Positions 11,206 to 21,400 of a stretch of DNA of 64,000 bases are shown piece by piece. Within the stretch, counting starts at the first letter, position 1. Each line of letters begins with the position of its first letter. Source of the stretch: Siderastrea radians (Eukaryota; Cnidaria; Anthozoa; Scleractinia; Rhizangiidae); NCBI GenBank assembly GCA_964017195.1, contig OZ024888.1:14747701-14811700 (forward strand). The letters run 5' to 3'. The translations under genes and the position numbers were made by a program. The notes below the pieces were generated by a model. The model saw nothing but the letters and a program-made list of their open reading frames with translations, did not search any database and was not told the DNA's origin.

Positions 11206-11817
11206 ATTCTCCCTGTACGGTTTCGAGTAAGCTTAGTTAACTAGAGATTTATTACAGGACTGTTCGAGTTAAAACAATAAGAGTAAATGTGGTGGATTTA
11301 AATCACCTTCGTCCTCCGCCAACACGGCCAATTCAGCGGTCCCTCGTGAATACTTTAATTTATGTATGTCAGTAAAAACTCGGGTAAAAACTATTTGAGA
11401 TTGAATGGACACACAGGTAGTGTAAAGGGTTTTTTTTAAGAGGACGTTACTTGACCGCTTAGCTTTGTATTAAAGCCATGCTAGTGTAGCGCTCGTCATT
11501 GCCCGAGCACGTCCTAGGAAGCCTGTTCACAGGCTACCCAAAACAACAAAGACTTGTAAGGAAGCCATCTGCGAATTCGAAGATGTGGCTTTATTTTCTA
11601 TATCCTGGATTTTTACTATTTATCTCATTTCCCCTCCCTCTTTTCGCCCCTAATTATGAAGAGAAGAAGCAGCAATCACACTGACTACCGAGTGAAATTT
11701 TACGCTTAAAATGAGTAACTTTCTCAAACAGAACTTGTGTATTGAACGATTCTGGGCAGAGGTAAATGCCCGGGTGAATTACCCAATGATGAACGATGAA
11801 CGCATACTTTTAAAGAA

Positions 11818-13396
11818 GTACTTTAAATATCATTTTCTACTTTCTTAGATTGTTACAAAGCTTTGTAAAGGCATATTTGTGTCAGCTAACACAGGTTAAA
11901 CTGTTTTAACTGGACATTTAGGCCGCAGAAAATTTTAGGAAAGAGAATCCTATCCGCCGAATTTCCGAGCTGCTGATGACTCTCTGAAAATGCTAGCTGA
12001 CCTTATTTTATACTCTAAACGACAAATTTGTCCCTCCGAAAACAATAGGAATTAATCAATCCTCTTGCTACGAAAGTCGGAGGTGATGTCTCACCAAAGA
12101 AATCTCTAGTTTTCTAGTGTTCAGTGCAATTAGATTCGAATATCTCAGGCGATTTAGGCCTTACCGAACAGATATTATCCCGAAACGAACCGTTGGGTGC
12201 TTCTGATCTTCTATTGGCTTTTTGATTGGATTTGACCAGAATTTCCGTGTTAATTTGTAGGTAAGTTGATATTTTTTGAAAAATGAATGTGAAACATTAC
12301 AATTACCTATGTTTACAATTACTTGTCGCATACAATATTCCATGAACCTGCACGCAAAAATATTATTCAGGCTTGTTCAGTCGCAAAAAAACCTTTGCTC
12401 CAAGCAAGGATATGCCCTTAACATTTTTCTCAGATCATTTTTTTGGACTTTTCTTTGAAAAAATAACATTTTAGCCCGAGAACAGGCTGGTTTACAGAGC
12501 GAAATAGAAAAAAAAAAGATAAAGAAAAGAAAAACACTGCCTGGGGAGGGCAAATTCGGCGAGCCCTCGCCCCCCCCCCGAAAAACTTCTGCTGTTTTGG
12601 TTGTTTTGATTAAGTGTTTTAAGAGGCAAAATGGAACAAAGTCGAAACTTAACTTTCTAAATTAAAATCAAAAGTTCAAAAAACTTTAATTTCTACTTTC
12701 AATCGGCAAAGGAGAAATGAAAAAAAAGAAAAATTGAAAATTAAATTTTCTGAAAAAAAAACTTAATTTTCAACGTCACATTTTCCGCAACGAAAAGAGA
12801 GCTGAAAATCGAAAATCAGAAAAAATGGATCAGTGATTTTCAAAAAAATTCTGATTTTGTATTTTCAGTTTGAAATCAAAAATCGATTGGCCCAATAGCC
12901 TGCGTAGCCGGCGGGATCGTTCGCGTGCAAAGTTTTGGTTTGGTAGAGGAGAAGAAGCCGCGCAGAGAATGGGGAGGAGACGCTTTGAACGCGCGCAAAT
13001 ACAATTCCGCCAGCTACGCAGGCTATTGGCCCAAAGGTACACGGATTGTGCGCGGACCTCCTGAGATATTCGGATTTTATTCCAGGAAAAAGTAGAGATT
13101 TCTTTGGCAAAACATCACCGCGGACTTTCGTAACAAGAGGACTTATTAGTTCCTATAATATTTTCGGAGGGAGAAATATGTCGTCAAGAGTGTAAAATAA
13201 GGTCAGCTAGCATTTTTGGAGAGCCGTCAGCAGCTCATGTAGAAATTCGGCGGATAGGATTCCGTTTACTCAAATTTTCTGCGGCCTAAATTTTCAGCTA
13301 AGAAGACCAAACAGATCAATCTGTACTAGCTTACACAAATATGCCGTTAAAAAGCTCTGAAAGAATCTACGAAGCAGAAAATGATATTTCAAGTGT
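11818..13396. mobile_element. Foldback element with ~300 bp arms (foldback P)
   Basis: The left arm (about 11818-12155) and right arm (about 13050-13396) are imperfect reverse complements. Paired landmarks include GGCCGCAGAAAATTTTAGG / AAATTTTCTGCGGCC and CGAATATCTCAGG / CCTGAGATATTCG. The ~900 bp centre holds simple A/T-rich sequence and a smaller MITE at 12891-13031. It ends about 100 bp from the 3' end of ZNF-B1. No transposase was found. Confidence 0.7.
12891..13031. mobile_element. Small MITE nested in foldback P
   Basis: CCCAATAGCCTGCGTAGC at the left is mirrored by GCTACGCAGGCTATTGG at the right. The GC-rich interior contrasts with its surroundings. Overlapping frames on both strands are incidental. 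Confidence 0.7.
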
Positions 13397-13498
13397 TTTG
13401 CTAAAATTTTCTCGTTGCATGGCTGCCCTTGTATATTGCTATTTTGAATTGTTTAACACATTTTATGGCAATAACATATTGAGCAAACAACTACGTTT

Positions 13499-14182
13499 TC
13501 ACTCCTGTAGCTCTTTCTTTACGTGACTCAAAAGTTCAGAGATACTAAACAAACCATCCCGTTGATCAGATGACGTCTTTCTGCGAAGCGTACTATCATG
13601 CAACGTGAAATTTCCTAGTTGAGTAACACCCGTGCTAGACTGGTTGCAGGTAAAAGGATTTTCGTCGTGATGTGTTCTTTTATGTCGACGAAGACTTCTT
13701 CTATAATTGAAACTCTTGCCACAGCCGTTGCATGTAAACGACTTATGGCCTGTATGGATTGTTCTATGTTCACGGAGAGTTCTTGCCTCCCTGAAACTCT
13801 TTCCACACTCATCGCACGTAAAAGGCTTCTCGCCCGTATGTGTTCTTTTATGCCTGTTAAACGATGTTTTAAGACCAAACCGCTTTCCACACTTGCTGCA
13901 TACAAAAGGCTTCTCACCCGTATGTGTTGTTTCATGCGATTGGAGATGTCCAGCTTGACGAAAACTCTTGCCGCACTGGTTACAGGCAAACGGCTTCTCT
14001 CCGGTATGTGTTCTTTTATGCACCAGGAGATGATCTGGCTTCCTAAAACTCTTTCCACACTGGTTACAGGCAAAAAGCTTCTCTCTTGTATGTGTTCTTT
14101 TGTGCTGTTGGAGAATGCCTTCCTCACTAAAACTCTTCTCAAAGTCGTCACATGTGAAAACCCTATCGCCCGTATGTGTCAT
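13499..14182 (-). CDS. ZNF-B1: C2H2 zinc-finger protein, 5 intact fingers, eh1-like tail
   Basis: A 227-residue paralogue of ZNF-B2, probably a nuclear DNA-binding repressor. The ATG at 14182 (MTHTGDR) aligns with the MTHRGER start of ZNF-B2. Finger 1 is degenerate (CDDF, second Cys lost). Five intact fingers with TGEKP-type linkers follow. The tail carries the family B signature SSTGVTQ.GN and then FSISELL (encoded at 13529-13549), a strong eh1 match. A splice acceptor (CAG) lies at 14250-14252 on the minus strand. The exon sequence after it, GTCCAACGGCA, matches that of ZNF-B2. Between acceptor and ATG there is a degenerate finger-like stretch with an in-frame TAA, so translation must start at or near 14182. 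The 3' flank is also alike in ZNF-B2. It has far fewer fingers than ZNF-B2 (5 versus 12), so it could be decaying. Confidence 0.85.
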   Translation of the reverse strand: MTHTGDRVFTCDDFEKSFSEEGILQQHKRTHTREKLFACNQCGKSFRKPDHLLVHKRTHTGEKPFACNQCGKSFRQAGHLQSHETTHTGEKPFVCSKCGKRFGLKTSFNRHKRTHTGEKPFTCDECGKSFREARTLREHRTIHTGHKSFTCNGCGKSFNYRRSLRRHKRTHHDENPFTCNQSSTGVTQLGNFTLHDSTLRRKTSSDQRDGLFSISELLSHVKKELQE

Positions 14183-14471
14183 TTTATGTTCAGTACGTTA
14201 TCTTAGACACACAAAGCACTTCGCACAACCCAGTATAGTGCCGTTGGACCTGCGGAAACCAAAAGAAAAATTTTCATGTAAATAACTATTGTGTTATTGC
14301 GTTTCAAGCAGTAATTGCCCCTTTAAAGTCCCAATATCAACAGGCGTTTTTTCCTCAGTGGTAGTAGTTGGGGGTGGTGAGGGGGGGGGGGGGGGGTTCG
14401 ATTAAACATCCAGACACTTTATCTTTGAATGAATTTTTTATATATGAAATGATCATATATTTGAACTGCTC

Positions 14472-14871
14472 TTAAAGACGGTGCCTCCTAATACAGATGT
14501 ATTTTTGCAAAGGTTATGACTATGGGCAAAAAGTAGATCTTAGCAAGGGTCATTAGAATCCAAAAAGAAAAATTTGGGTAACCACGCATTTTTCAGAGAT
14601 AATTAAGCAACCACAATTCCAAAAAAGCGTTAAAATACAAAGAATGTATTGCAATTTCTTTCCAAATTTAAGCTCAATTATCTCTTTAAAATGCGCGGTT
14701 ACTCCCAATTTTCTTTTTAGATTCTTATGACCTTTGCTAAGATCTGCTTTTTCCACATAGTCATAAACCGCGCAAAAATATTGTATTAGGGGGCAAATTC
14801 CTTAAGAAGCCCAAATATCCCGAGATGCGCAGAACGTATGCGCAGTAACAAAAGGAGGCACCGTCCTTAAA
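14472..14871. mobile_element. MITE, family O, complete copy
   Basis: Left end TTAAAGACGGTGCCTCC, right end GGAGGCACCGTCCTTAA. The 400 bp element is inserted in the tail of a SINE. A truncated relative is at 10629-10957. Confidence 0.8.
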
Positions 14872-14952
14872 GAAAGAATTATATGCAGACCATCGCTGTG
14901 AAGATGTTTCAACTTAAGGAGTTGAAAAGAATAGGAACCTGAAAAATTCAAA

Positions 14953-15023
14953 CTTGAACGGGAATCAAACCCATGACCTCTGCGATACCGGTGCAGCGCT
15001 CTAACCAACTGAGCTATCAAGCC
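14953..15023 (-). tRNA. tRNA-like SINE head, probably not a working tRNA
   Basis: The 71-nt minus-strand unit has a GGCTTG... acceptor 5' side pairing with ...CAAG at the 3' end, an A-box (TAGCTCAGTTGG) and a B-box (GGTTTGATTCC, one change from GGTTCGATTCC). The anticodon loop could be CCGGTAT (anticodon GGT). Repetition with a fixed tail shows it is the promoter head of a SINE. Confidence 0.55.
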
Positions 15024-15092
15024 AACTGGGAGCTGGTCAATTGAGAGTTTGTATTTATCCCGTAGATGGAGAATAAATGGACATTAATACAT

Positions 15093-15560
15093 GAAACTTT
15101 ATCTTTGTTTGTCATTTCCTTAATTATCATAACCTGTATACCATACAAAGATGAAATCAGTTCTTAACCCCACCCAGACCGGGGGCAAACATTGCCCACA
15201 ATGACTTTCACATGAAAAACTTTTTTCAATATTCAAGCAAAATTCACCAAACTTTGTGAGCTTTCTTTAATTTTATCTGGGAATATTTCGTTATGACGTG
15301 TCATTGTTCATGAAGTTTGATGTTACCAGGGAAACTGTATTTTGACAGGTAGGTTATATAGGATGTTGAACTTTTCTTTTCTTTTTTCTTTTTATACCAT
15401 TTTTAAGACTTTCAGAGATATCTAGATGCAAGACTTTGTTGTGTCAATTATTTAATGGCTTTTATCCAAGACATTACCCCCCGCACAAAAATAATCTTGT
15501 AACGCTAGCAACTAAGGAAAGGTCAGAACCTAGAAAATGAATGGTTACTTAGAAAAGGAT
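15093..15560 (+). repeat. Interspersed repeat, family N, copy 1
   Basis: Matched in inverted orientation at 39540-39985. Shared landmarks include 'GTTCATGAAGTTTGATGTTA' against 'TAACATCAAATTTCATGAAC' and 'TCCAAGACATTACCCCC' against 'GGGGGTAATATCTTGGA'. No coding capacity was seen. Confidence 0.7.
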
Positions 15561-16149
15561 GTCAAAGGAGACGAACTTTGATGACCATGAACCGGTGAAG
15601 GCCTGGTCTAAATGGCTTTGTTGTTGGAGGTCTATGCAAAATGCACTTAGCACTTCAATGAAATAGAACTTGCAGGATAAATGCCAAGCATGGGATGCAA
15701 CCATTTCACCCAGGGCTATGACAGGGCTGATATGATGCTAACAAGTAAGAAGATAACGAGCAAGTAAAATCACAAACTGCTGTCCAGCTGTACACACTGG
15801 ACAGGTATGTGACCTCAGAAACTGAACAGATTCGAATTCACCACAGCAACGTTGATTTCATGGAAAGATTCAATTAGTCTAATTATATTAAAAGAGCTAG
15901 GTCTGAGAAGGAAAATGCCACATGCTGATAAATGCTGACTTGTTTAAATTGATGAATTTTTACAGGAAATCAAGACCTAGGACACACTTCAAAGGAACAA
16001 CTGGCTCTTAAAACTTCAGATGTGTTTAGGTGGCAGAACAGAGTTTGTGTTGTGTCTGTCTTTGCAAGACAGTGTGCACACATGGGGTTGATACTGTATC
16101 AACAAACATGCATACTAATTTAAATTGACACAGAGACTGTCGAATGACG

Positions 16150-16560
16150 TTTCACTGGATTGTTTGATTTAAGAACCTGTATCATCCAGTCATCAAGTAA
16201 CACCAGTTGAGAGTCTCCTCAAGATAAGCCCAGATGGGCTTTAATGAGACTTCCTGCTCAATGTTGTTAATGTTCAGTACATTTTCCAAAGAAATTAAGG
16301 TTACACACGATCTTGGTCAAACAAATCAATCAATCAATCAATCAATCGAAAAAATAAATAAATAACATCGCTAAAGCGGGTGCAAAAAGAAACGGGATTC
16401 AGATTCATGACCATGCAACTCATGACCCTGCAACTACAGTGTACCAGTGCAGTGATCAAACCTGTTTCACACTTTCTTTCTTTTCGAAACTGCTTGAGTT
16501 GTGGTGTTCTTTCATATATTAAATCTCTCACCCGCAGTTCACATGTTCCATATTTTCTCA
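16150..16560 (-). mobile_element. SINE-like repeat, family S, copy 1
   Basis: The reverse complement matches 34735-35180 over most of its length: 'AACTGCGGGTGAGAGATTT', 'GTGTGAAACAGG', 'TTGCAGGGTCATG' and a 'GGAGCAGGAAGTCTC'-like end. It holds a weak B-box-like element and an (AATC)n run at 16323-16346. Confidence 0.6.
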
Positions 16561-16668
16561 ATTAAACACTGGGGGTGTTTATTTAAAACTTGGCCTCACA
16601 GAACTGGCGTTTATTTGAACCCAGCATTTATTTGGGGCCCGGCATTTATTTATTAAATGCATTTTTCA
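16556..16668. repeat. Repeat of the 'GGCGTTTATTTGA' family (family K), copy 1
   Basis: Contains 'TTTTCTCAATTAAACAC', 'GGCGTTTATTTGAACCC' and 'CCGGCATTTATT', as do 17937-18070, 43984-44175 and 44418-44526. Confidence 0.6.
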
Positions 16669-16739
16669 GTATTGAAAGTTTATTGAATCAAGAACCAAAA
16701 TTCAACAAAAACGTTTAAAAAATGTGAAACAATGTCATC

Positions 16740-16950
16740 AACGAAATTATGAATATATGAAATTCATACATTTGAACTGCAGAATAAAGAAATAAATGTA
16801 AAGAAGATCCTCGCAGTTATTAACGCAACTTATGCAGTTGCGAAAAGAAAGTCTGAAAAAATCAGGCTTGCCGGGATTCGAACCCTGACCTCTGCGATGC
16901 TGGTGCAGCGCTCTAACCAATTGAGCTATCAAGCCAACTGGGAGCTGGTC
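16740..16950 (-). mobile_element. SINE family T, copy 2
   Basis: On the minus strand: a tRNA-like head (16865-16935), a T-run hairpin 'GATTTTTTCAGGC', then the shared tail 'GCAACTGCATAAGTTGCG' to 'GAATTTCATATATTC'. The T run would act as a pol III terminator. Confidence 0.75.
16865..16935 (-). tRNA. tRNA-like SINE head
   Basis: 71 nt with acceptor ends GGCTTG/CAAGCC, A-box TAGCTCAATTGG and B-box GGTTCGAATCC. The anticodon loop CCAGCAT differs from its neighbours. It is treated as a SINE head because the 3' tail is repeated with it. Confidence 0.55.
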
Positions 16951-16974
16951 ATTAAATTGGTTCGTAATATGCCC

Positions 16975-17324
16975 GGGAAAGATGAAGATGAAATTATGAA
17001 TGTATGAAATTCATATATTTGAACTGTGGAATGAAGAAATAAATGTAAAGAAGATCCTCGCAGTTATTAAGTAAACGCAACTTATGCAGTTGCGAAAAGA
17101 AAGCCTGAAAAAATCAGGCTTCCCGGGATTCGAACCCGGCTGACCTCTGCGATACCAGTGCAGCGCTGTAACCAATTGAGCTATCAAGCCAACTGGGAGC
17201 TGGTCATTAAATTGGTTCGTAATATACCCAGGAAAGATGAAGATGAAATTATGAATGTATGAAATTCATATATTTGAACTGTGGAATGAAGAAATAAATG
17301 TAAAGAAGATCCTCGCAGTTATTG
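16975..17324 (-). mobile_element. SINE family T, copy 3, with a further truncated tail
   Basis: The tRNA-like head at 17117-17190 and tail repeat the order of copy 2. A second tail-only fragment (17229-17324) follows, giving a tandem arrangement with a period near 250 bp. Confidence 0.7.
17117..17190 (-). tRNA. tRNA-like SINE head with a small insertion
   Basis: As the head at 16865-16935, but with extra bases near the variable/T-arm region (CCGGCTGACC in the plus-strand reading). The B-box GGTTCGAATCC is intact. Confidence 0.5.
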
Positions 17325-17490
17325 GACCAGCTCCCAGTTGGCTTGGTAGCTCAATTGGTTAGAGCGCTACACCGGTATCGCAGAGGTCAGGGTTCGAATC
17401 CCAGCAAGCCTGATTTTTTCAGGCTTTCTTTTCACAACTGCATAAGTTGCGTTAATAACTGCAAGGATCTTCTTTACATTTAATGTCATC
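17325..17490 (+). mobile_element. SINE family T, copy 4, opposite orientation
   Basis: Starts 'GGACCAGCTCCCAGTTGG', then a tRNA-like head (17340-17410), a six-T run and tail. It abuts the truncated tail of copy 3 head-on, so transcripts of the locus could fold back. Confidence 0.75.
17340..17410 (+). tRNA. tRNA-like SINE head, best preserved
   Basis: 71 nt. GGCTTG pairs with CAAGCC, with D-arm TAGCTCAATTGGTTAGAGC and T-arm GGGTTCGAATCCC. A possible anticodon loop is CCGGTAT (GGT, Thr). A mismatch in the anticodon stem and the linked SINE tail argue against a working tRNA gene. Confidence 0.55.
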
Positions 17491-17936
17491 AACGTTGTCT
17501 CATCTAAGTAAATCTGGTAAGTTATTTATTTAAAAAAAACATCACTGACAGAAACAGTGATTGATCTCTTCTCAACGTTACGTTTCTCCATGCATGAAAC
17601 ACGGAGGAAGTGTATCGGTAACTGCTCGACAGCAAACGTACTGTGCAAGCAATTTGGAACAAGGTGGTGGCGAGGTTTCTTCTCCATCAGTTCTGAGAAA
17701 AACAAAATTATGGAACGATTCAATTGCAAGGAACTGCTGGAGAAACGCTGGAGAGACTCTTGAGATGATCCTTGCTTGATGTACAATACCATGATTTAAA
17801 AGAGATTGACACGATACCTGATGCATTGTTTGTTTCATCTGTTGTAGTGAGAAGTACTTTTGTAAAAGGTAGTTTGAATATAATGGTAGAAAGAGAACTA
17901 GTATGCAATCATGACACATTATCCTGATTTAATGTA
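17491..17936. other. Stretch without a supported gene
   Basis: Overlapping frames of 60-110 codons occur on both strands, but none resembles a known family and no splice or start context supports one over another. Confidence 0.4.
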
Positions 17937-18070
17937 CCCATCTCGAATAAATGCCGGGACCCCAAATAAACACCGGGGGTGTTTATTTAAAACTCGGCCC
18001 CGTAGACCAGGCGTTTATTTGAGCCCGGCATTTATTCCAGGTCCAGCGTTTAATCGAGAAAATACGGTAT
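17937..18070. repeat. Repeat family K, copy 2
   Basis: Shares 'CAGGCGTTTATTTGAGCCC' and 'CGAGAAAATACGGTA' with the other copies. The two halves are partly inverted relative to each other. Confidence 0.6.
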
Positions 18071-18220
18071 GTGTATGACATAACTTTTCACACACTTCCA
18101 AGTTATCTATTCACTTTCCATGGGTATATTACCAGGTTTCTTCTACAGGTCACCTGTACAGGTCACTGTATTACCAATAAAAAAACAAGCTAAACAGTGA
18201 CCCCTAGCCCTAATGATAAA

Positions 18221-18492
18221 GTCACACTCGGGCCAATGAGGCCCACATGGCTGGATCTTATCCCGGTTTTTGTAGCATGACGGAACTGAGAGTATTGCTA
18301 CTCCCCCGGATGGGATGCTAGTCCATCGCAGGGTTATCCCCCCTCCCACCCCCACAGTATGTCACCATTGTCCATTGTATACACCTGGGTGGAGAGAGCC
18401 AATGTGGGGCAAAGTATCTTGTCTAAGGAAACAACATGATGGTAGGGACTGGGGGTCGAACCACCGACCTTCAGATCTGAAGCCCAACGTGC
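18221..18492 (-). mobile_element. SINE family E, copy 3, split by an insertion
   Basis: Reverse complement of the SINE at 51-352. Its head is interrupted after 'CCCAACGTGC'. The head remnant, 'CCACTTCACCACCC', resumes at 19621 on the far side of the element at 18496-19617. Confidence 0.75.
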
Positions 18493-18495
18493 TAA

Positions 18496-19617
18496 GGGAG
18501 GGTTCATAATTTATGTAGAGGGGGGCTATGGTGATTTTTAGGGGGGCCATGATTTTTTTCCTATTAGGTTTTAGGGGGGGGCTATCGAAAATTTCTCCCA
18601 ATGTGAAAGAAGGTATAAGGGGGCCATCAAAAAAATTCCATAAAAACTGCCACCATCAGTTTACCCATTTTTAGCAGAAGGATCTGTAAATGAAGTTCTA
18701 GTATAGCTGGAGCTTATAAATACAATGTAGCAGTCGATGTCAATGAATAATAAACTCACGCTGATGCTTGCTTTCTCACAACATTTATTTATAATTCCGT
18801 GTTCCTCCCTTCTCCACAGAGGTCTCTTTGCGTCACTAAGAGGCGGGGATGGGGAAAGAGGAGGGAGACCGCACCTTTCACTCTTCCCATCGTCCCCCAC
18901 GCCATTAATTTTATTTCTTATTTAAAATTTTATTAATGGATACCAGCGGGCACCTCCGCTGAGGAGAGAGTCCATGTTCTTAAGTTTATATTCCAATTGA
19001 TGGTGAAGCTATCAAACCACTAACTGCTTTATAACTGACTGTACAGCATGGATAGACCACATTAAAAATGGCGACAATTAACTCCATTGCAAGATAATAT
19101 TTTAAACCTAATTTGTACAACCATAAGGTATTCTAGAAAGTTAAATTCTATTTGTATGATGTTAGCACACTGTGTGTATCAACACATTCAGTGTGTATTT
19201 TTCATGTGAAATATTACTGAAATGATGCCTCAACAAACCAATTAAAATATGGCCATTTTCAGCTGGTTTAGAAGACTGCAGTGAATGTAAGCTGTATCTT
19301 TTTATTTATGTTTCTCATCAGTTTGATAAATTTAAGTTTTTCATTCTCAATAAACTAATTAGTAGTTTTGCTTATTAAGCAATTGTCATAATGTGGTTAA
19401 TTTTGAGACTAAAAATGACTTGTTTTAGTCATCAGGGTTTTTTGGGTGATGGTGGTGGAGGAGGGGGGGTCATGGTATTTTGCCCACGGTTGCGGGTTAT
19501 GCAATGAGCGGGGGCCAGGGAAAACACACACCAAATAATAGGGGGGGCTTCCAAAAAATGCAAGGGAAAAATTCTAAAATCACCATAGCCCCCTCTACAT
19601 AAATTATGAACCCTCCC
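18496..19617. mobile_element. Harbinger-like non-autonomous transposon inside a SINE
   Basis: Terminal inverted repeats of about 40 bp begin GGGAGGGTTCATAATTTATG and end with the complement. A TAA target duplication lies at 18493-18495 and 19618-19620, the TWA type expected for PIF/Harbinger elements. No transposase could be recognised in the 1122 bp. Its G/C-rich ends contrast with an AT-rich centre. Confidence 0.8.
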
Positions 19618-19634
19618 TAACCACTTCACCACCC

Positions 19635-20578
19635 ACAGGTAGCCACAGCTTGAGTTATGACTGCAAATTAATAAAATTTTATGAAATAAACAGTGTTTCT
19701 TTGTTTATATCTTACGTACAACCGTCTTTCTTATTTTTGCTCCTAATTAGTATCATAATTATTATGAAAAGTGATACACAGTTCACCCGCACCAAGCATT
19801 TAAATGATCTATATTTCTTGAAATACGCCATTTCCAATCACAATTTTCTCAAACCTGAATGAATCAATAGTCGAAAAACAACTATACACCAGAAAAGTTC
19901 CATCTTTCCCAACATTTGTCACCATAAACGGTAATATTTTGAGCTTCTTGTACCTGAAATTAAATGTTGGTATTCAAATGCCGACCTCTGTGCACAAAAT
20001 AAATCATACAAGACAAAGTCTACTGTGTCGGGGAGGCGTGCATGGTGAGCAAGAACAAATAGCCATGCTTCAAACATGAAATGTCGCACCCCAACACAGT
20101 AGCTTTTGCCATGTTCGTGTTATTGTGCGAATTGTCCAATGAGACGAGAACAGTGGGATGAAATTAGCATATTTGCATATATTTGTGCGCAGAGGTCGGC
20201 GGTCGAATACCGACATTTGATTTCAGGTACAGGAAGCTCAAAATGTTGCCGTTTATGGTAACAAATATTGGGAAAGATGGAACTTTTCAGGTGTATAGTT
20301 GTTTTTCCACTATGGATTCATTCAGATTTGAGGAAATTGTGAGTGGAAATGGCGCATTTCAAGAAACATAGATCATTTAAATGCTTGGTGCGGGTGAATT
20401 GTGTATCACCTTTCATAATATTATCATACTAATTAGGAGCAAAAATAAGAAAGACGGTTATTCTCGCTCTGAGAGCGAATTTTTGCCCTAGATAGCAAGT
20501 ACGTAACATATAAACAAAGAAACACTGTTTATTGCATAAAATTTTGTTAATTTGCAGTCAGAACTCAAGCTTTGGCGC
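19635..20578. mobile_element. hAT-like foldback element, copy 1 of the 'GAGTTATGACTG' subfamily
   Basis: Starts ACAGGTAGCCACAGCTTGAG, and its right arm ends CTCAAGCTTTGG. Left (about 19635-20020) and right (about 20180-20578) arms are inverted copies. It is closely related to 30635-31686. The right terminus is eroded, and the element sits in the head remnant of the SINE. Confidence 0.75.
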
Positions 20579-20639
20579 TCTAAATCTGGCTAAAGCCAGA
20601 GGACACTGTTCAATGTGCTAAAATATCGGCAACACAGTT

Positions 20640-21400
20640 ACCTGTACTTGTGACCTGTGGAATGTGACCTATAAAAGACATCTCTCAAGTTTGTTCGATT
20701 CCCGAACAAATCGCAAAACAATCGAAGGACTGAGTTCCATTGAGTTCGACTGATTTTCGCTCGCGCCCGGATTCTGCGGATTCGTTCGATTGAATAGGAT
20801 GGGATTTGTTCAAGATTCAAACAAGTCAAGCAGACAGTCTTGATAAAACACTAATGTGCCCTGTTTTATGTAGTGAATATCGTTTTTCTTTACCTTTTAC
20901 GAAGCAAAACGGTGAATAAAATAACAGCAACGACACCAACCAAACACACACTGTGCTAGTGCCCAGTGTACTCCGGTCATTCGCGTGACAGAGGCGGTGT
21001 CACAGTGATCGAGAGTGTGTCTGCTCTGTCACAGGGTATGAGGATTCGACAATTCGCTGACTATTTTGATGAGGAAAGGTGAGCAACACGCTTTATAACG
21101 AAGTGTATGAAAAACTTAAGCTTATTTCGAAACCATTAGTACTTGCTAAAGATAACTGAAATCATCGATCGTCGGATCAATAGTTATTAGTAACTTAGTA
21201 ATTTAAGTAATTGTTCCTGAAAAGCCCCATTGGGGAGGTAACAATAAAGTATGTATGTATGTATCAATCGAACACTAACACTCGTATTTATAATAACTTA
21301 TATTTGGTTCAACTGGGTGCTGTAATCAAACACAATCGAACACTCGCAAAAAATTTCCGGGAATTCGATCGAAAATATATCTACCCAGATCCACCCTGCT
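20640..21400 (+). repeat. Repeat C, copy 1 (uninterrupted)
   Basis: Contains 'ACGAAGCAAAACGGTGAATA', 'GGAAAGGTGAG' and 'CTTTATAACGAAG', present in inverted, interrupted form at 29857-30116 plus 34379-34690. Several TTCGATTG-type motifs occur at both ends. A (GTAT)n run lies near 21250. Confidence 0.65.

Larger units (their letters stand above)
14433..15030 (-). mobile_element. tRNA-derived SINE (family T), split by a MITE
   Basis: The tRNA-like head (14953-15023) is followed, on the minus strand, by tail sequence. The tail resumes beyond the inserted MITE at 14472-14871 with 'GAAATGATCATATATTTG', as in the other family T copies at 16740-17490. Confidence 0.6.

Noticed and set aside
12830..13110. 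Overlapping short frames on both strands around 12.9 kb
   Set aside because: They are contained in a small MITE with exact inverted ends.
13615..14206. Long open frames antisense or out of frame to the zinc-finger arrays (also at 42723-43754, 4090-4419 and 24667-25279)
   Set aside because: Shadows created by the 84-bp periodicity of finger DNA. The sense frame with intact Cys/His spacing is the gene.
14802..15020. Minus-strand open frame starting MIAQLVRALHRYRRGHGFDSR, and a similar one at 16747-16932
   Set aside because: These are translations across tRNA-like SINE heads. The shared peptide comes from the A and B boxes and not from protein selection.
17340..17410. A working tRNA-Thr(GGT) gene
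   Set aside because: An anticodon-stem mismatch, and the same tail following every copy, mark it as a SINE head. Listed as tRNA-like only.
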